This document shows positions 8,097 through 15,498 of a stretch of DNA of 38,316 bases, one piece after another. The translations under genes were made by a program, and so were the position numbers. The notes beneath the pieces are model-generated. The model was not told the origin of the DNA, did not search any database, and saw only the letters and a list, made by a program, of their open reading frames with translations. Each line of letters opens with the position of its first letter. Position 1 is the stretch's first letter. Origin of the DNA: an uncultured Ruminococcus sp. (lineage in GTDB: Bacteria > Bacillota > Clostridia > Oscillospirales > Ruminococcaceae); NCBI GenBank assembly GCA_937902395.1, contig CALGTV010000047.1, positions 1-38,316 of the forward strand, in the 5' to 3' direction.

Positions 8097-8327
8097 ATGA
8101 CTAAGACAACTGTTTCACTTCAGGCAATCAACGACGTTAAGGACTTCGTAAACACAGTTATGAAGTACGAATTTGACATCGACCTCGTATCAGGCAGATA
8201 CGCTGTAGACGCTAAGTCCATTATGGGTATTTTCAGCCTTGACCTCTCAAAGCCCATCGAGCTCAACATCCACACAGATGATGCTGAAAAGTTCTTAGCT
8301 GATATCGACAGATTCATCGTTAAGTAA
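8097..8327 (+). CDS. HPr-like protein lacking the phospho-His motif (Crh-like)
   Basis: The 76-aa product aligns with the PTS phosphocarrier HPr. The regulatory-serine region is kept (DAKSIMGIFSLDLSKPI, Ser41 equal to HPr Ser46). The catalytic site is not: where HPr has GIHARPA around His15, this protein has AINDVKDFVN, with Lys near position 15 and neither the His nor the Arg. It therefore cannot accept phosphate from enzyme I in the usual way. A role like that of Crh, a Ser-phosphorylated partner of CcpA, is possible but inferred. The start is fixed by AGGAGGT 7 nt upstream. The strong promoter, 5' hairpin, consensus ribosome binding site and C-ending codons suggest high expression. The gene is monocistronic, closed by a terminator. 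Confidence 0.85.
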   Translation: MTKTTVSLQAINDVKDFVNTVMKYEFDIDLVSGRYAVDAKSIMGIFSLDLSKPIELNIHTDDAEKFLADIDRFIVK

Positions 8328-8378
8328 TCAAAATCATTAAGTAATCAAAAAAGCAGACAATACATAAACACACACTTT

Positions 8379-8405
8379 AAACACCTTTCGGGGTGTTTAT
8401 TTTTT
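8379..8405 (+). terminator. Terminator of the HPr-like gene
   Basis: AAACACC / GGTGTTT stem with a TTTCGG loop, followed by ATTTTTT. Confidence 0.85.
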
Positions 8406-8493
8406 ACATATTTTCCCTGTATATTTCTGTGATTTTCTGCAATAATAATTTCAGGCGTTGAAAAGTATGGCGCTTGAAAAGAGGTGTTCACTT

Positions 8494-8712
8494 ATGTGGG
8501 ACAAAATCGCACTTATCCTCCTTATTGTCGGAGGAATCAACTGGGGTCTTGTAGGAATTTTCGAGCTTGACCTGGTTGCATGGTTACTTGGAGGTGCAGG
8601 AAGCCTTGCAGCAAGAGCAGTCTACATTCTTGTAGCAATTTCAGCTGTATGGTGCATTTCTCTCCTCTTCAGAAAGAACGAGGAATTTGCAGTAAGCACA
8701 GCCCACCAGTAA
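8494..8712 (+). CDS. DUF378 family small membrane protein
   Basis: The 72-aa product has two hydrophobic segments: about residues 4-22, containing the family signature GGINWGLVGIF, and about 38-60. The conserved GGINWGL motif identifies the DUF378 family, whose function is unknown. The start MWDKIALIL was preferred over an ATG 12 codons earlier because GAGGTG lies 7 nt upstream and the family begins here. The C-terminus is short and polar. It is a single-gene unit between two terminators. No confident promoter was seen upstream. Confidence 0.85.
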   Translation: MWDKIALILLIVGGINWGLVGIFELDLVAWLLGGAGSLAARAVYILVAISAVWCISLLFRKNEEFAVSTAHQ

Positions 8713-8716
8713 CAAA

Positions 8717-8755
8717 TTATTTGTTATTTCTGAGATGCCGCGGAATAACAAATAA
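8717..8755. repeat. AT-rich perfect inverted repeat after the DUF378 gene
   Basis: TTATTTGTTATT (8717-8728) and AATAACAAATAA (8744-8755) form a perfect 12-bp stem with a 15-nt loop. It sits directly beside a second, GC-richer terminator hairpin, giving two tandem hairpins between convergent genes. Confidence 0.6.
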
Positions 8756-8799
8756 GAGGCAGGAGACAAGTAAAAACCTTGTCTCTTGCCTCATTATTT
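8756..8799. terminator. Bidirectional terminator between DUF378 gene and rpsR
   Basis: GAGGCAGGAGACAAG and CTTGTCTCTTGCCTC form a long stem with a TAAAAAC loop, followed on the plus strand by ATTATTTTTAT. The converging rpsR operon ends just beyond it. Confidence 0.75.
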
Positions 8800-8802
8800 T
8801 TA

Positions 8803-9045
8803 TTAGTCGCTAACGTAAGGAAGAAGTGCAATCTGTCTTGCCTTCTTAACAGCAACTGTAAGCTCACGCTGGTGGAATGCACAAGTGCCTGTAACTCTTC
8901 TGGGAAGAATCTTAGCTCTCTCAGTCATGCACTTTCTCAGCTTAGCGAGATCCTTATAGTCAATTCTCTCAATTCTGTCCGCACAGAACATACATACCTT
9001 CTTGCGGGGCTTCTTTGAGGGACGAGAATTTCTCTCTCTTTCCAT
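8803..9045 (-). CDS. rpsR: 30S ribosomal protein S18
   Basis: The 80-aa protein binds 16S rRNA next to S6 in the platform of the small subunit. Family features seen are a basic N-terminus (MERERNSRPSKKPRKK), KVCMFCAD, IDYKDLAKLRKCMTERAKILPRRVTGTCAFHQREL, and the terminal KKARQIALLPYVSD. Four cysteines (CxxC near residues 18-21 plus two more) mark a zinc-ligand-containing (C+) form. It is the last gene of the conserved rpsF-ssb-rpsR operon, 47 bp after ssb, with GGAG upstream of the ATG. A bidirectional terminator follows. Confidence 0.98.
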   Translation of the reverse strand: MERERNSRPSKKPRKKVCMFCADRIERIDYKDLAKLRKCMTERAKILPRRVTGTCAFHQRELTVAVKKARQIALLPYVSD

Positions 9046-9092
9046 GACAATTTCTCCTTTCGTAATAATGATTCAGCTCAATTTTCATTCAA

Positions 9093-9635
9093 TCAGAATG
9101 GTACGTCGCCATCGCTGAGGATTTCTTCGAAATCCCCGGAATTTCCGTAAGACATACTATCATTATTTGGCATAGCAGGCTGCGGTGGTGGAGCTGCCTG
9201 CTGAGGTGGTGCCTGATAATTATTATAGTTATTGTTGTAACCGCCGCCATAATTGTTATTATAGCCGTTGTTACCATCATTATAGCTGTTTCCGTTTGTG
9301 CCGGTTTCCTGCTTTGAGCCGGTAAACTCAACATTATCAACATAAACATCAGTAGTATAATGTGTTACATCCTGATGATTTCTGTCCTGATAACTGCCTG
9401 TTCTAAGCGAACCTTCAACGCAGATCATACTTCCTTTGCGGAAATAACGTGTAACAAACTCTGCTGTCTGTCGCCACGCCATACAGGTGATAAAATCAGC
9501 CTGTCTCTGACCGGTATTCTTATCAACAAAGCTTCTGTTGACAGCTACAGTGAATCTACAGGAAGAAATACCGCTCTGAGTCTGTCTCAACTCAGGGTCA
9601 GCAGTAAGTCTGCCCATTAAAATAACTTTATTCAT
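9093..9635 (-). CDS. ssb: Single-stranded DNA-binding protein
   Basis: The 180-aa SSB protects single-stranded DNA and recruits replication and repair partners. It has an OB-fold from MNKVILMGRLTADPELR to about residue 105, including FITCMAWRQTAEFVTRYFRKG. A flexible linker of about 60 residues follows, very rich in Asn, Tyr, Gly and Pro/Gln (NNGYNNNYGGGYNNNYNNY). The acidic tail ends in DGDVPF, the partner-binding tip usually written DDDIPF. It sits between rpsF and rpsR, the standard arrangement. The low-complexity linker is common for this gene but notably Asn/Tyr-rich here. Confidence 0.97.
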   Translation of the reverse strand: MNKVILMGRLTADPELRQTQSGISSCRFTVAVNRSFVDKNTGQRQADFITCMAWRQTAEFVTRYFRKGSMICVEGSLRTGSYQDRNHQDVTHYTTDVYVDNVEFTGSKQETGTNGNSYNDGNNGYNNNYGGGYNNNYNNYQAPPQQAAPPPQPAMPNNDSMSYGNSGDFEEILSDGDVPF

Positions 9636-9669
9636 CTGACAACCTCCTTACGAAATAATGAAATACGGA

Positions 9670-9966
9670 TTATTCAGCAACTGTTACCAGTGAACGAAGA
9701 ACACCGTCTGTGATGTTGAGACGTCTTGAAAGATCAGCGGGATAATCAGGCTTAGAAACGAATGTGTAAATTACGTAGTAGCCCTCTGTCTCGTCCTCGA
9801 TAGGATATGCAAGCTTACGCTTACCCCAATCCTCGTTGACTTCAACAGCTTCAGCATGACGCTTGATTCTCTCCTCGAACTTCTGAACGAGAGCCTTCAT
9901 GGGCTCCTCTCCGTTCTTGAGGCTGAATACAACCATTACCTCGTATTTAGCGGATACCTTTGCCAT
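9670..9966 (-). CDS. rpsF: 30S ribosomal protein S6
   Basis: The 98-aa protein is a ferredoxin-like 30S component that pairs with S18. Features are the N-terminal strand KYEVMVVFSL, DWGKRKLAYPIEDETEGYYVIYTF and the SRRLNITDGVLRSLV helix. The ATG of MAKVSAKYE was chosen because AAGGAGGTG lies just upstream and longer in-frame starts would run through the leader and promoter. It is the first gene of rpsF-ssb-rpsR, with a consensus sigma-A promoter about 90 bp upstream and a structured leader. Confidence 0.97.
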   Translation of the reverse strand: MAKVSAKYEVMVVFSLKNGEEPMKALVQKFEERIKRHAEAVEVNEDWGKRKLAYPIEDETEGYYVIYTFVSKPDYPADLSRRLNITDGVLRSLVTVAE

Positions 9967-9977
9967 TTCTGTACACC

Positions 9978-10045
9978 TCCTTCTGGATTCCGCCCGACAA
10001 CTTACTGCGGGCAAGGATAATACTACCGTGTCATCAACACGATAC
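9978..10045 (-). promoter_or_regulatory. rpsF leader, candidate S6:S18 autoregulatory RNA
   Basis: The roughly 80-nt leader can form a CGTGT/ACACG hairpin and a GCCCG/CGGGC hairpin close to the ribosome binding site. rpsF operons commonly carry an RNA that the S6:S18 complex binds for feedback control. The position and the CCG-containing stem fit, but I could not match the full consensus by eye. Confidence 0.35.
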
Positions 10046-10051
10046 TTGAAT

Positions 10052-10080
10052 AGTATACCATATTTTTTCAGGCTTGTCAA
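10052..10080 (-). promoter_or_regulatory. Sigma-A promoter of rpsF-ssb-rpsR
   Basis: On the minus strand the sequence reads TTGACA, 17 nt, TATACT. It lies 32-60 bp after the stop codon of the upstream dehydrogenase gene. Confidence 0.8.
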
Positions 10081-10111
10081 GCATTTTTCATAATTTTTCA
10101 AAATTTCCGCA

Positions 10112-10816
10112 TTAAACGACCATACCACCGTTCACGCCGATTATCTGGCCTGTGATATATTCTGCCTTTTCCGAAGCAAGAAATTCGACAGCATCTGCGA
10201 CATGTCGTGGTTCACCGAAAATACCAAGAGGGATTTCCTCGCGGATAAGCTCTAAATCTTCCGCGGAAAAACGGCTGTTCATCTCCGTCATAATGAATCC
10301 GGGAGATATGCAGTTTACACGAATTCCAGACGGCGCAACTTCCTTAGCAAGTGCCTTTGTAAAACCTATCAAACCTGCTTTTGAGGCTGAATAATCCACT
10401 TCACAGGAAGCGCCAACCTCTCCCCACATAGAACCGATATTTATTATACATCCTGATTTTCTGTGAATCATATCAGGTAGAAATTTTCTTGTCAATTCCA
10501 TTGTACCGAGCAGATTAACCTGCATTATTTTCGAACTTTTTTCTCTTGATATTGAAGTAAACAAATCAATTTCCGATAAACCTGCGTTATTTACAAGCAG
10601 CTCAACATTTCCGACATTTCCGACAGCAAATTCTATTGAATCAGAATCAGAAACATCAATTTTTACAGCTTCACCATGTATTTCATTGGCTAAATTTCCA
10701 GCTTTTTCCGTCGATGAAGAATATCCTACATACACATAGTAACCGTTTTTTGCAAGGGCTCTGCAAATTGCCGAACCAATTCCGCCTGCCCCTCCTGTTA
10801 CAACTGCTTTTTTCAA
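10112..10816 (-). CDS. Short-chain dehydrogenase/reductase, FabG-like
   Basis: The 234-aa product is a classical SDR. It has the cofactor motif TGGAGGIGSAICRAL, the NNAG motif (LLVNNAGLSE), the catalytic Ser in IINIGSMWGE, YSASK with the catalytic Tyr and Lys, and the PGFIMTEM loop. An NADP-dependent 3-oxoacyl-ACP reductase is plausible, but no fatty-acid genes are nearby, so the substrate is open. No ATG fits. TTG at KKAVVTGG was chosen because AAGGAG lies 10 nt upstream; a GTG three codons earlier abuts that site. A longer TTG start would lie at or before the predicted transcription start. Confidence 0.85.
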   Translation of the reverse strand: MKKAVVTGGAGGIGSAICRALAKNGYYVYVGYSSSTEKAGNLANEIHGEAVKIDVSDSDSIEFAVGNVGNVELLVNNAGLSEIDLFTSISREKSSKIMQVNLLGTMELTRKFLPDMIHRKSGCIINIGSMWGEVGASCEVDYSASKAGLIGFTKALAKEVAPSGIRVNCISPGFIMTEMNSRFSAEDLELIREEIPLGIFGEPRHVADAVEFLASEKAEYITGQIIGVNGGMVV

Positions 10817-10840
10817 AATCTTCACGCTCCTTACCAAACA

Positions 10841-10849
10841 ATTATACCA
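10841..10849 (-). promoter_or_regulatory. Extended -10 promoter of the SDR gene
   Basis: TGGTATAAT on the minus strand gives an extended -10 without a good -35. The implied leader is only about 18 nt, just enough to hold the AAGGAG site. Confidence 0.45.
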
Positions 10850-10962
10850 TATTGCGTCTCATTTTTTAATTGTCATAATACACAAATTTAATAGTATCAT
10901 TCCGTACACATTTACCAAAACTCCGAAAAAAGTGACAGAATTATGATAATTTTTAAAAGCCC

Positions 10963-10991
10963 TTGAATCTTTTATAATTATATGGTATATT
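10963..10991 (+). promoter_or_regulatory. Sigma-A promoter of the LtaS-like gene
   Basis: TTGAAT, 17 nt, TATATT, about 50 nt before a GGAGGT ribosome binding site. Confidence 0.65.
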
Positions 10992-11048
10992 ATATCTTGC
11001 GGAAACAAATAATCCGACGGATATTTCTATATTTGGAGGTTTTATAAA

Positions 11049-12911
11049 ATGACAGATTTGATTAAAACAAAATTTAATAAAATCCTTGACTTTGCAAAAA
11101 AATACAATCAAAAACGCGAAGAAAATTCTAAAAAATTCAAGGTGCTCAACATCATTCTCATGATAATTTTCCCGATTTTCATAGTCTGCATGGCGGAGAT
11201 AAATCAATTTAAACATGTGGGAAACTTCCTCGAATTTGCTGCTGAACGTCCCTCCGTTCTTGCATTCAACTTTGTAGCAGCAGGACTCGTTTACTTGCTT
11301 CTTTTAGCTATCTTCCGAAAGGGCTGGATAGCTACATCAATTCACAGTTTTGTGTATATGGCGTTAAGTATTACTGAACTGTTCAAATTCGGCACTAACG
11401 GAAATCACCTGATTTTGTCAGATATGAAACTTTTCAAAAGTGTTAAAAGCCTGAAATCTTTCGCCTACATAAAAATCACGCCAAATCTCATAATTTACTG
11501 TCTTATTGTTATGGCTTTCTGTTGGCTTGTATTCCATTTCAACCCCAAACTTCCCAGAAGAAACGGTGTAAAAAGAGCCGTAACCGTTGCTGTGTGCTCC
11601 GTTATCAGCATTTGCATGATTGTATTTCCAAGCTTTTACACTCCTGTTTACAACTTCTTTAAGCTTGATACAACTGCCGCAAGCAACGCTTTTCTGCTTA
11701 ATGAAAAATTCGACAACAACAGCTTCCTTGCATTTCTCGTAGAGACTGCTTCCGAAAGCTTTGAAAACAGACTCGTTGAACCTGACAACTACAGCGAGGA
11801 ATACATCGATGAACTTACAGACGCAGATGTAGACACAAGTGAAAATTTCAATGGCGGAAAGAAACCAAATGTTATTGTAATTATGAGCGAATCTTATGCG
11901 GATTTCCGTGTATTCGACGAACTCGGCATATCTGATTCATATTATGAGGGTTTTGACAAAGCCTGCGCAGAGGGAAAAAGCGGTATCGCCATTACACCAA
12001 CTTACGCAAGTTATACAGTACGTTCAGAATTCGAGCTTCTTTTTGGTCTTCCTGTAAGAGGTCTCAACACTCCAAATATGCCTCAGAGAGAGCTTGCAGA
12101 CCGCGAACAGCCTGCTTTCGCTCAGTATTACAAGAGTTGGGGATATAAGACAGCATATGTCCACCCATTCCAAGGCTCGTTCTACAGCAGAACAAGAGTA
12201 TACAGTGATTTCGGCTTTGACAAAATGATTTTCCACGATGATATTGAAGGGGTAACAGATTTCACTGTTCCTGTTGACCACTACGGAACATATGTTGACG
12301 ATAACACTATCTTCAATCAGCTTTTGCACCTCGTAAACACAACTGATGAACCTATGTACATTCATACCACAACAATGCAGAATCATCAGCCATACGACCA
12401 AGGCGAAGACCCTACAGATGAAATTGGCAACTACCTCCAGTGGGTACAGCACACTAACGAGGGGCTTACAGCTTTCCTTGATGAACTGAAAAAGCTCGAT
12501 GAACCAACTTTGGTATTCTTTGTAGGCGACCACTTCCCCTCATTAAGAGGCGAAACAAGCGTATACAATCAGCTTAACATCACAGGGCAAAATTGCAGCA
12601 CTCTTTATGAACAGAAATATTTTTTCTGGAGTAATTATGGCGCTGATTTCTCATCAGTACCGGAAAACAAATTCTCATTCTTCTATGTTCCTTACATTAT
12701 CGCTGATATTATAGATGCTCCCCACGATGCATTTATTGAGAATATGGACGAAAATCTCAAAACTGTTCCTGTGTATTCAACTGATTACAACGACGGAACT
12801 CCCGATAACGAAGAACTTGACGTTCTGACATACGACAGAGTTGTTGGCGAGGTAATGTCACCCTGTCCTATTCCCGAGGAAATTCTTGAAGCAAGCAAAG
12901 GAGAAGATTAA
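11049..12911 (+). CDS. LtaS-family sulfatase-fold membrane enzyme (phosphoglycerol transferase-like)
   Basis: The 620-aa product has the topology of lipoteichoic acid synthase. About five N-terminal membrane segments (near residues 33-50, 69-88, 93-110, 145-162 and 178-195) precede an extracellular alkaline-phosphatase/sulfatase domain. Candidate metal and catalytic residues are Glu281 in IVIMSESYADF, the nucleophile Thr323 in SYTVRSEFELLFGLP, His446 in MQNHQPY, and Asp494-His495 in FVGDHFPS. LtaS enzymes polymerise glycerol phosphate from phosphatidylglycerol onto lipid anchors; teichoic-acid-like or other envelope phospho-transfer is inferred here. The ATG follows GGAGGT. The stop is 1 bp from the thioesterase start, so the two are translationally coupled. 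Confidence 0.85.
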   Translation: MTDLIKTKFNKILDFAKKYNQKREENSKKFKVLNIILMIIFPIFIVCMAEINQFKHVGNFLEFAAERPSVLAFNFVAAGLVYLLLLAIFRKGWIATSIHSFVYMALSITELFKFGTNGNHLILSDMKLFKSVKSLKSFAYIKITPNLIIYCLIVMAFCWLVFHFNPKLPRRNGVKRAVTVAVCSVISICMIVFPSFYTPVYNFFKLDTTAASNAFLLNEKFDNNSFLAFLVETASESFENRLVEPDNYSEEYIDELTDADVDTSENFNGGKKPNVIVIMSESYADFRVFDELGISDSYYEGFDKACAEGKSGIAITPTYASYTVRSEFELLFGLPVRGLNTPNMPQRELADREQPAFAQYYKSWGYKTAYVHPFQGSFYSRTRVYSDFGFDKMIFHDDIEGVTDFTVPVDHYGTYVDDNTIFNQLLHLVNTTDEPMYIHTTTMQNHQPYDQGEDPTDEIGNYLQWVQHTNEGLTAFLDELKKLDEPTLVFFVGDHFPSLRGETSVYNQLNITGQNCSTLYEQKYFFWSNYGADFSSVPENKFSFFYVPYIIADIIDAPHDAFIENMDENLKTVPVYSTDYNDGTPDNEELDVLTYDRVVGEVMSPCPIPEEILEASKGED

Positions 12912-12912
12912 A

Positions 12913-13308
12913 ATGAAAGAAATCAATGTAAATGTTAAAGGTCTTGCAAAAACAACTGTAAATGAAAACAATTTTGCAGCTACAATGGGAAGCGGTTCTC
13001 TTAAAGTATTCGCAACGCCTGCAATGGTTGCTCTTATGGAAGCATCTGCCTGTGATTGTCTTGCAGAATATCTCGACGAGGGTGAAACTACTGTTGGTAC
13101 AGAGCTTAATATAAAGCATATTTCCGCCACTCCTGATACAATGAATGTGACTGCTGAAGCTGTACTTACCGCAATGAACGGCCGCGAATTCACTTTCGAA
13201 GTCAAGGCATACGACGAATGTGGAGAAATCGGCTGTGGTACTCACAAGAGATTTCTTGTATATAGCGAAAAATTCACTGCTAAAACTTACGAAAAACTTA
13301 ACAAATAA
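12913..13308 (+). CDS. Hotdog-fold acyl-CoA thioesterase (FlK-like)
   Basis: The 131-aa product matches the single-hotdog thioesterase group that includes fluoroacetyl-CoA thioesterase FlK. The catalytic triad is visible with the same spacing as FlK (Thr42, Glu50, His76), shifted by seven: Thr35 and Glu43 in FATPAMVALMEASA and His69 in LNIKHISATP. GCGTHKRFLV completes the family pattern. It would hydrolyse a short acyl-CoA in the cytosol. Fluoroacetate specificity is not implied, since most relatives are generic or unassigned. The ATG lies 1 bp after the LtaS-like stop, with AGGAGA inside the end of that gene, so the pair shares one mRNA closed by a strong terminator. Confidence 0.85.
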   Translation: MKEINVNVKGLAKTTVNENNFAATMGSGSLKVFATPAMVALMEASACDCLAEYLDEGETTVGTELNIKHISATPDTMNVTAEAVLTAMNGREFTFEVKAYDECGEIGCGTHKRFLVYSEKFTAKTYEKLNK

Positions 13309-13320
13309 AATATATTTTAA

Positions 13321-13350
13321 AAAGTCTGCTGAATTCGGCAGACTTTTTTT
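13321..13350 (+). terminator. Terminator of the LtaS-like/thioesterase unit
   Basis: AAAGTCTGC / GCAGACTTT stem followed by TTTTTTT. Confidence 0.9.
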
Positions 13351-13458
13351 GTTTTTCAATGTAAAAATTTGTTAATCACTTTTCGGTCACTTATCATATA
13401 ATTATCACATAATTGATTATAATATAAATATGAAAATATCATGAAATGAGGTTGCGCC

Positions 13459-14892
13459 ATGTCAGATATGTTTAATGATTATAATAACAACTATAATCAG
13501 GATGATAGATATTATAATCAGGAGGAAAATTATTCGTATTATTCGGATGATACTTCCCCGCAGAAGCCCCAAAAACCTAAAAAGCATACAGGTCTAAAAA
13601 TTGCAGCTACTTTGCTGTGTCTTGGAATCGGATGTGCCTGCGGTGTCCAAGCTACACGATATATGAGCAGCAGTCAGCGTTTTCAGGAAGACGAAGCTGA
13701 TGATAAGGAATCTTCTAAAAAACAAGAAACCGTGAAAACAAATAATAACACCACTCCTGATACTGAAAAAGAAATGCCTGCGGGAAATGTTCCCGGACTT
13801 TTCGAAATAGCCGCTCGTTCTGACGCAAAATATCTCCCCGATATTGTTGATGAGGTCATGCCCTCTGTTGTAGGTATCTCTTCTCTTTTTGAAATTGAAT
13901 ATATGCCCAGCAACAGCTTCGGCAGTTTCAATCCTTGGGGTTGGGGATTTGAGTCAGAACCTGAAACTCGTGAGGGTATCGGCACAGGTACTGGTATAGT
14001 TATGACCGAGGACGGCTATATTGTTACAAATGCTCATGTTGTTTATATGGAGGATACCGAGGAATATAACGCAGGTGAAGCTAAAGAGGTATCAGTACTT
14101 TTCAACGATGAAGAAGAATATGATGCTAAAATCGTCGCTTTTGACGTCGAAACAGACCTTGCAGTTCTTAAAATTGATGCTACCGGATTCACTCCCGCTA
14201 CTTTCGGAAACTCCGATGAACTTCGCGTCGGAGAACTTGTAATTGCTGTAGGAAATCCTCTTGGATTTGAGCTTTTCGGTACTGTTACAAGTGGAATCGT
14301 TTCCGCTCGTGATAGAGAAATTTCAATCAACGACCGTCAGATGACACTTATTCAAACAGATACAGCTATAAATGAGGGTAACTCAGGCGGTCCGCTTCTT
14401 AACAGTTGTGGTCAAGTGGTTGGTATCAACTCAGCCAAAATGTCTTCCAGTTACGGAAGCGCTTCTGTAGAGGGACTTGGTTTTGCTATCCCTATCAACA
14501 AAGCTAAAGAAATTATTGATGACCTTGTTAATTACAAGTACGTCAAAGGAAGACCTCAGATTGGTATTTCCGCAGTTGATATCGACAGCGTTTATTCAAG
14601 CTATCTTGGACTTCCAATGGGAGTATATGTTCGTTCAATAGCCGATGGAAGTGCCGCTGAAGCAGCAGGTATCCGTGTTGGTGATATAATCATAGGTGTC
14701 AACGATGAAGCCGTTACAACCATGGATGAACTGAACAACATAAAAAACAAATTCAAAGCAGGAGAAACAATCACTCTGAAAGTTCACCGTGACGGTCAGG
14801 ATATAGATGTTGACGTAGTTCTTCATGAAGCAAATAACGAAATGGAATCTTCTGAACAGTCCACAAACGAGTCTGTTGATACCACCCCATAA
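13459..14892 (+). CDS. HtrA/DegP-like membrane serine protease with one PDZ domain
   Basis: The 477-aa product is an S1C protease of envelope quality control. An acidic, Asn/Tyr-rich cytosolic N-terminus of about 45 residues and a membrane anchor (about 46-63) are followed by a Ser/Thr/Glu-rich linker. The trypsin-like domain has His193 (TNAHVVY), Asp233 (ETDLAVLKID) and Ser309 (EGNSGGPLL). The C-terminal PDZ domain (about 370-460) has the RVGDIIIGVNDEAV loop. The architecture matches Firmicutes HtrA/HtrB, which act outside the membrane on misfolded proteins. GAGG precedes the ATG. TATAAT-like sequences lie in the AT-rich upstream region, but none has a convincing -35, so regulation may not be simple sigma-A. 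Confidence 0.93.
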   Translation: MSDMFNDYNNNYNQDDRYYNQEENYSYYSDDTSPQKPQKPKKHTGLKIAATLLCLGIGCACGVQATRYMSSSQRFQEDEADDKESSKKQETVKTNNNTTPDTEKEMPAGNVPGLFEIAARSDAKYLPDIVDEVMPSVVGISSLFEIEYMPSNSFGSFNPWGWGFESEPETREGIGTGTGIVMTEDGYIVTNAHVVYMEDTEEYNAGEAKEVSVLFNDEEEYDAKIVAFDVETDLAVLKIDATGFTPATFGNSDELRVGELVIAVGNPLGFELFGTVTSGIVSARDREISINDRQMTLIQTDTAINEGNSGGPLLNSCGQVVGINSAKMSSSYGSASVEGLGFAIPINKAKEIIDDLVNYKYVKGRPQIGISAVDIDSVYSSYLGLPMGVYVRSIADGSAAEAAGIRVGDIIIGVNDEAVTTMDELNNIKNKFKAGETITLKVHRDGQDIDVDVVLHEANNEMESSEQSTNESVDTTP

Positions 14893-14912
14893 AATTAGTA
14901 GGCAAGAAATAA

Positions 14913-15017
14913 TTTATATCAAGGCAGACGACGAAAGTATACTGTCGTATGATGAGGATGCCATACAGCATTTGTGACATTAGATTTATCAGCTATCCTT
15001 TCTGAAATTGATATAAA
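14913..15017. repeat. Fold-back element downstream of htrA (copy B)
   Basis: A perfect 10-bp inverted repeat, TTTATATCAA (14913-14922) and TTGATATAAA (15008-15017), encloses 85 nt. Inside, GGCA/TGCC (14923-14926, 14959-14962) brackets a hairpin ATAC-TGTC-GTAT. The core 14932-14951 matches copy A at 6402-6421 in 18 of 20 bases, and an ATGC/GCAT hairpin follows it. Relative to the transcript it lies opposite to copy A. The 14893-15224 stretch otherwise holds only the terminator below; no gene was seen. Confidence 0.55.
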
Positions 15018-15088
15018 GATGAAGATTTGCGAATCCAAGCCAGATAACATCACTCTCCTTTCATAAGGCATATAATGCCACAAATAAA

Positions 15089-15130
15089 AACAGACTGTAG
15101 TAAAAAAATCAACTGCAGTCTGTTTTTTAT
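15089..15130 (+). terminator. Terminator downstream of htrA
   Basis: AACAGACTGTAG and CTGCAGTCTGTT pair over 12 bp (one wobble), followed by TTTTATTTT. Confidence 0.88.
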
Positions 15131-15181
15131 TTTATGTTACTTCTTCAGATATTCTCTTGATATAATTTTTGCTGAAAATAG

Positions 15182-15207
15182 AAAAAAACACGCAAAGCGT
15201 GTTTTTT
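15182..15207 (-). terminator. Terminator of tRNA-Arg
   Basis: AAAACACGC / GCGTGTTTT stem with A and T runs on both sides, 17 bp past the tRNA 3' end. Confidence 0.8.
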
Positions 15208-15224
15208 CTAGTCGATAATGATAT

Positions 15225-15301
15225 TGGCGTGCCTGAAGGGATTCGAACCCCTGACCTACTGGTTCGTAGCCAGTCACTCTATCCAGCTGAGCTACAAGCA
15301 C
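15225..15301 (-). tRNA. tRNA-Arg(ACG)
   Basis: The full cloverleaf reads on the minus strand. Acceptor GTGCTTG pairs with CAGGCAC (one wobble). The anticodon arm CTGG-CTACGAA-CCAG gives anticodon ACG, whose first base is normally edited to inosine to read CGN. The T-arm is GGGG-TTCGAAT-CCCT-like. The 3' CCA is encoded in the DNA. Confidence 0.95.
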
Positions 15302-15322
15302 ATTGCTCTCACAACAATATAT

Positions 15323-15351
15323 ATTATATCACTTTTGTTCTCATTTGTCAA
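15323..15351 (-). promoter_or_regulatory. Sigma-A promoter of tRNA-Arg
   Basis: On the minus strand the sequence reads TTGACA, 17 nt, TATAAT: both boxes and the spacing are perfect consensus. Confidence 0.85.
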
Positions 15352-15439
15352 GCACTTTTTTTACATTTGTAGAATTTTACAACTCAATTACATATGCACT
15401 CACTATTTCGTTAATTTTGCCGTTTTTCTAAATTTACTA

Positions 15440-15468
15440 TTGACAAATGACTATTTTTCCTGTATAAT
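15440..15468 (+). promoter_or_regulatory. Sigma-A promoter of tRNA-Lys
   Basis: TTGACA, 17 nt, TATAAT: perfect consensus about 30 bp before the tRNA. Confidence 0.88.
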
Positions 15469-15498
15469 ATATAAGGTGTTCGGGACAAGAACAAATAC

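Noticed and set aside
9200..9320. Short tandem repeats in ssb
   Set aside because: They encode the Asn/Tyr/Gly-rich SSB linker, a usual low-complexity region.
14771..14980. A 69-codon minus-strand frame across the htrA 3' end and copy B element
   Set aside because: It is antisense to htrA coding sequence and its remainder is the repeat element; no ribosome binding site.
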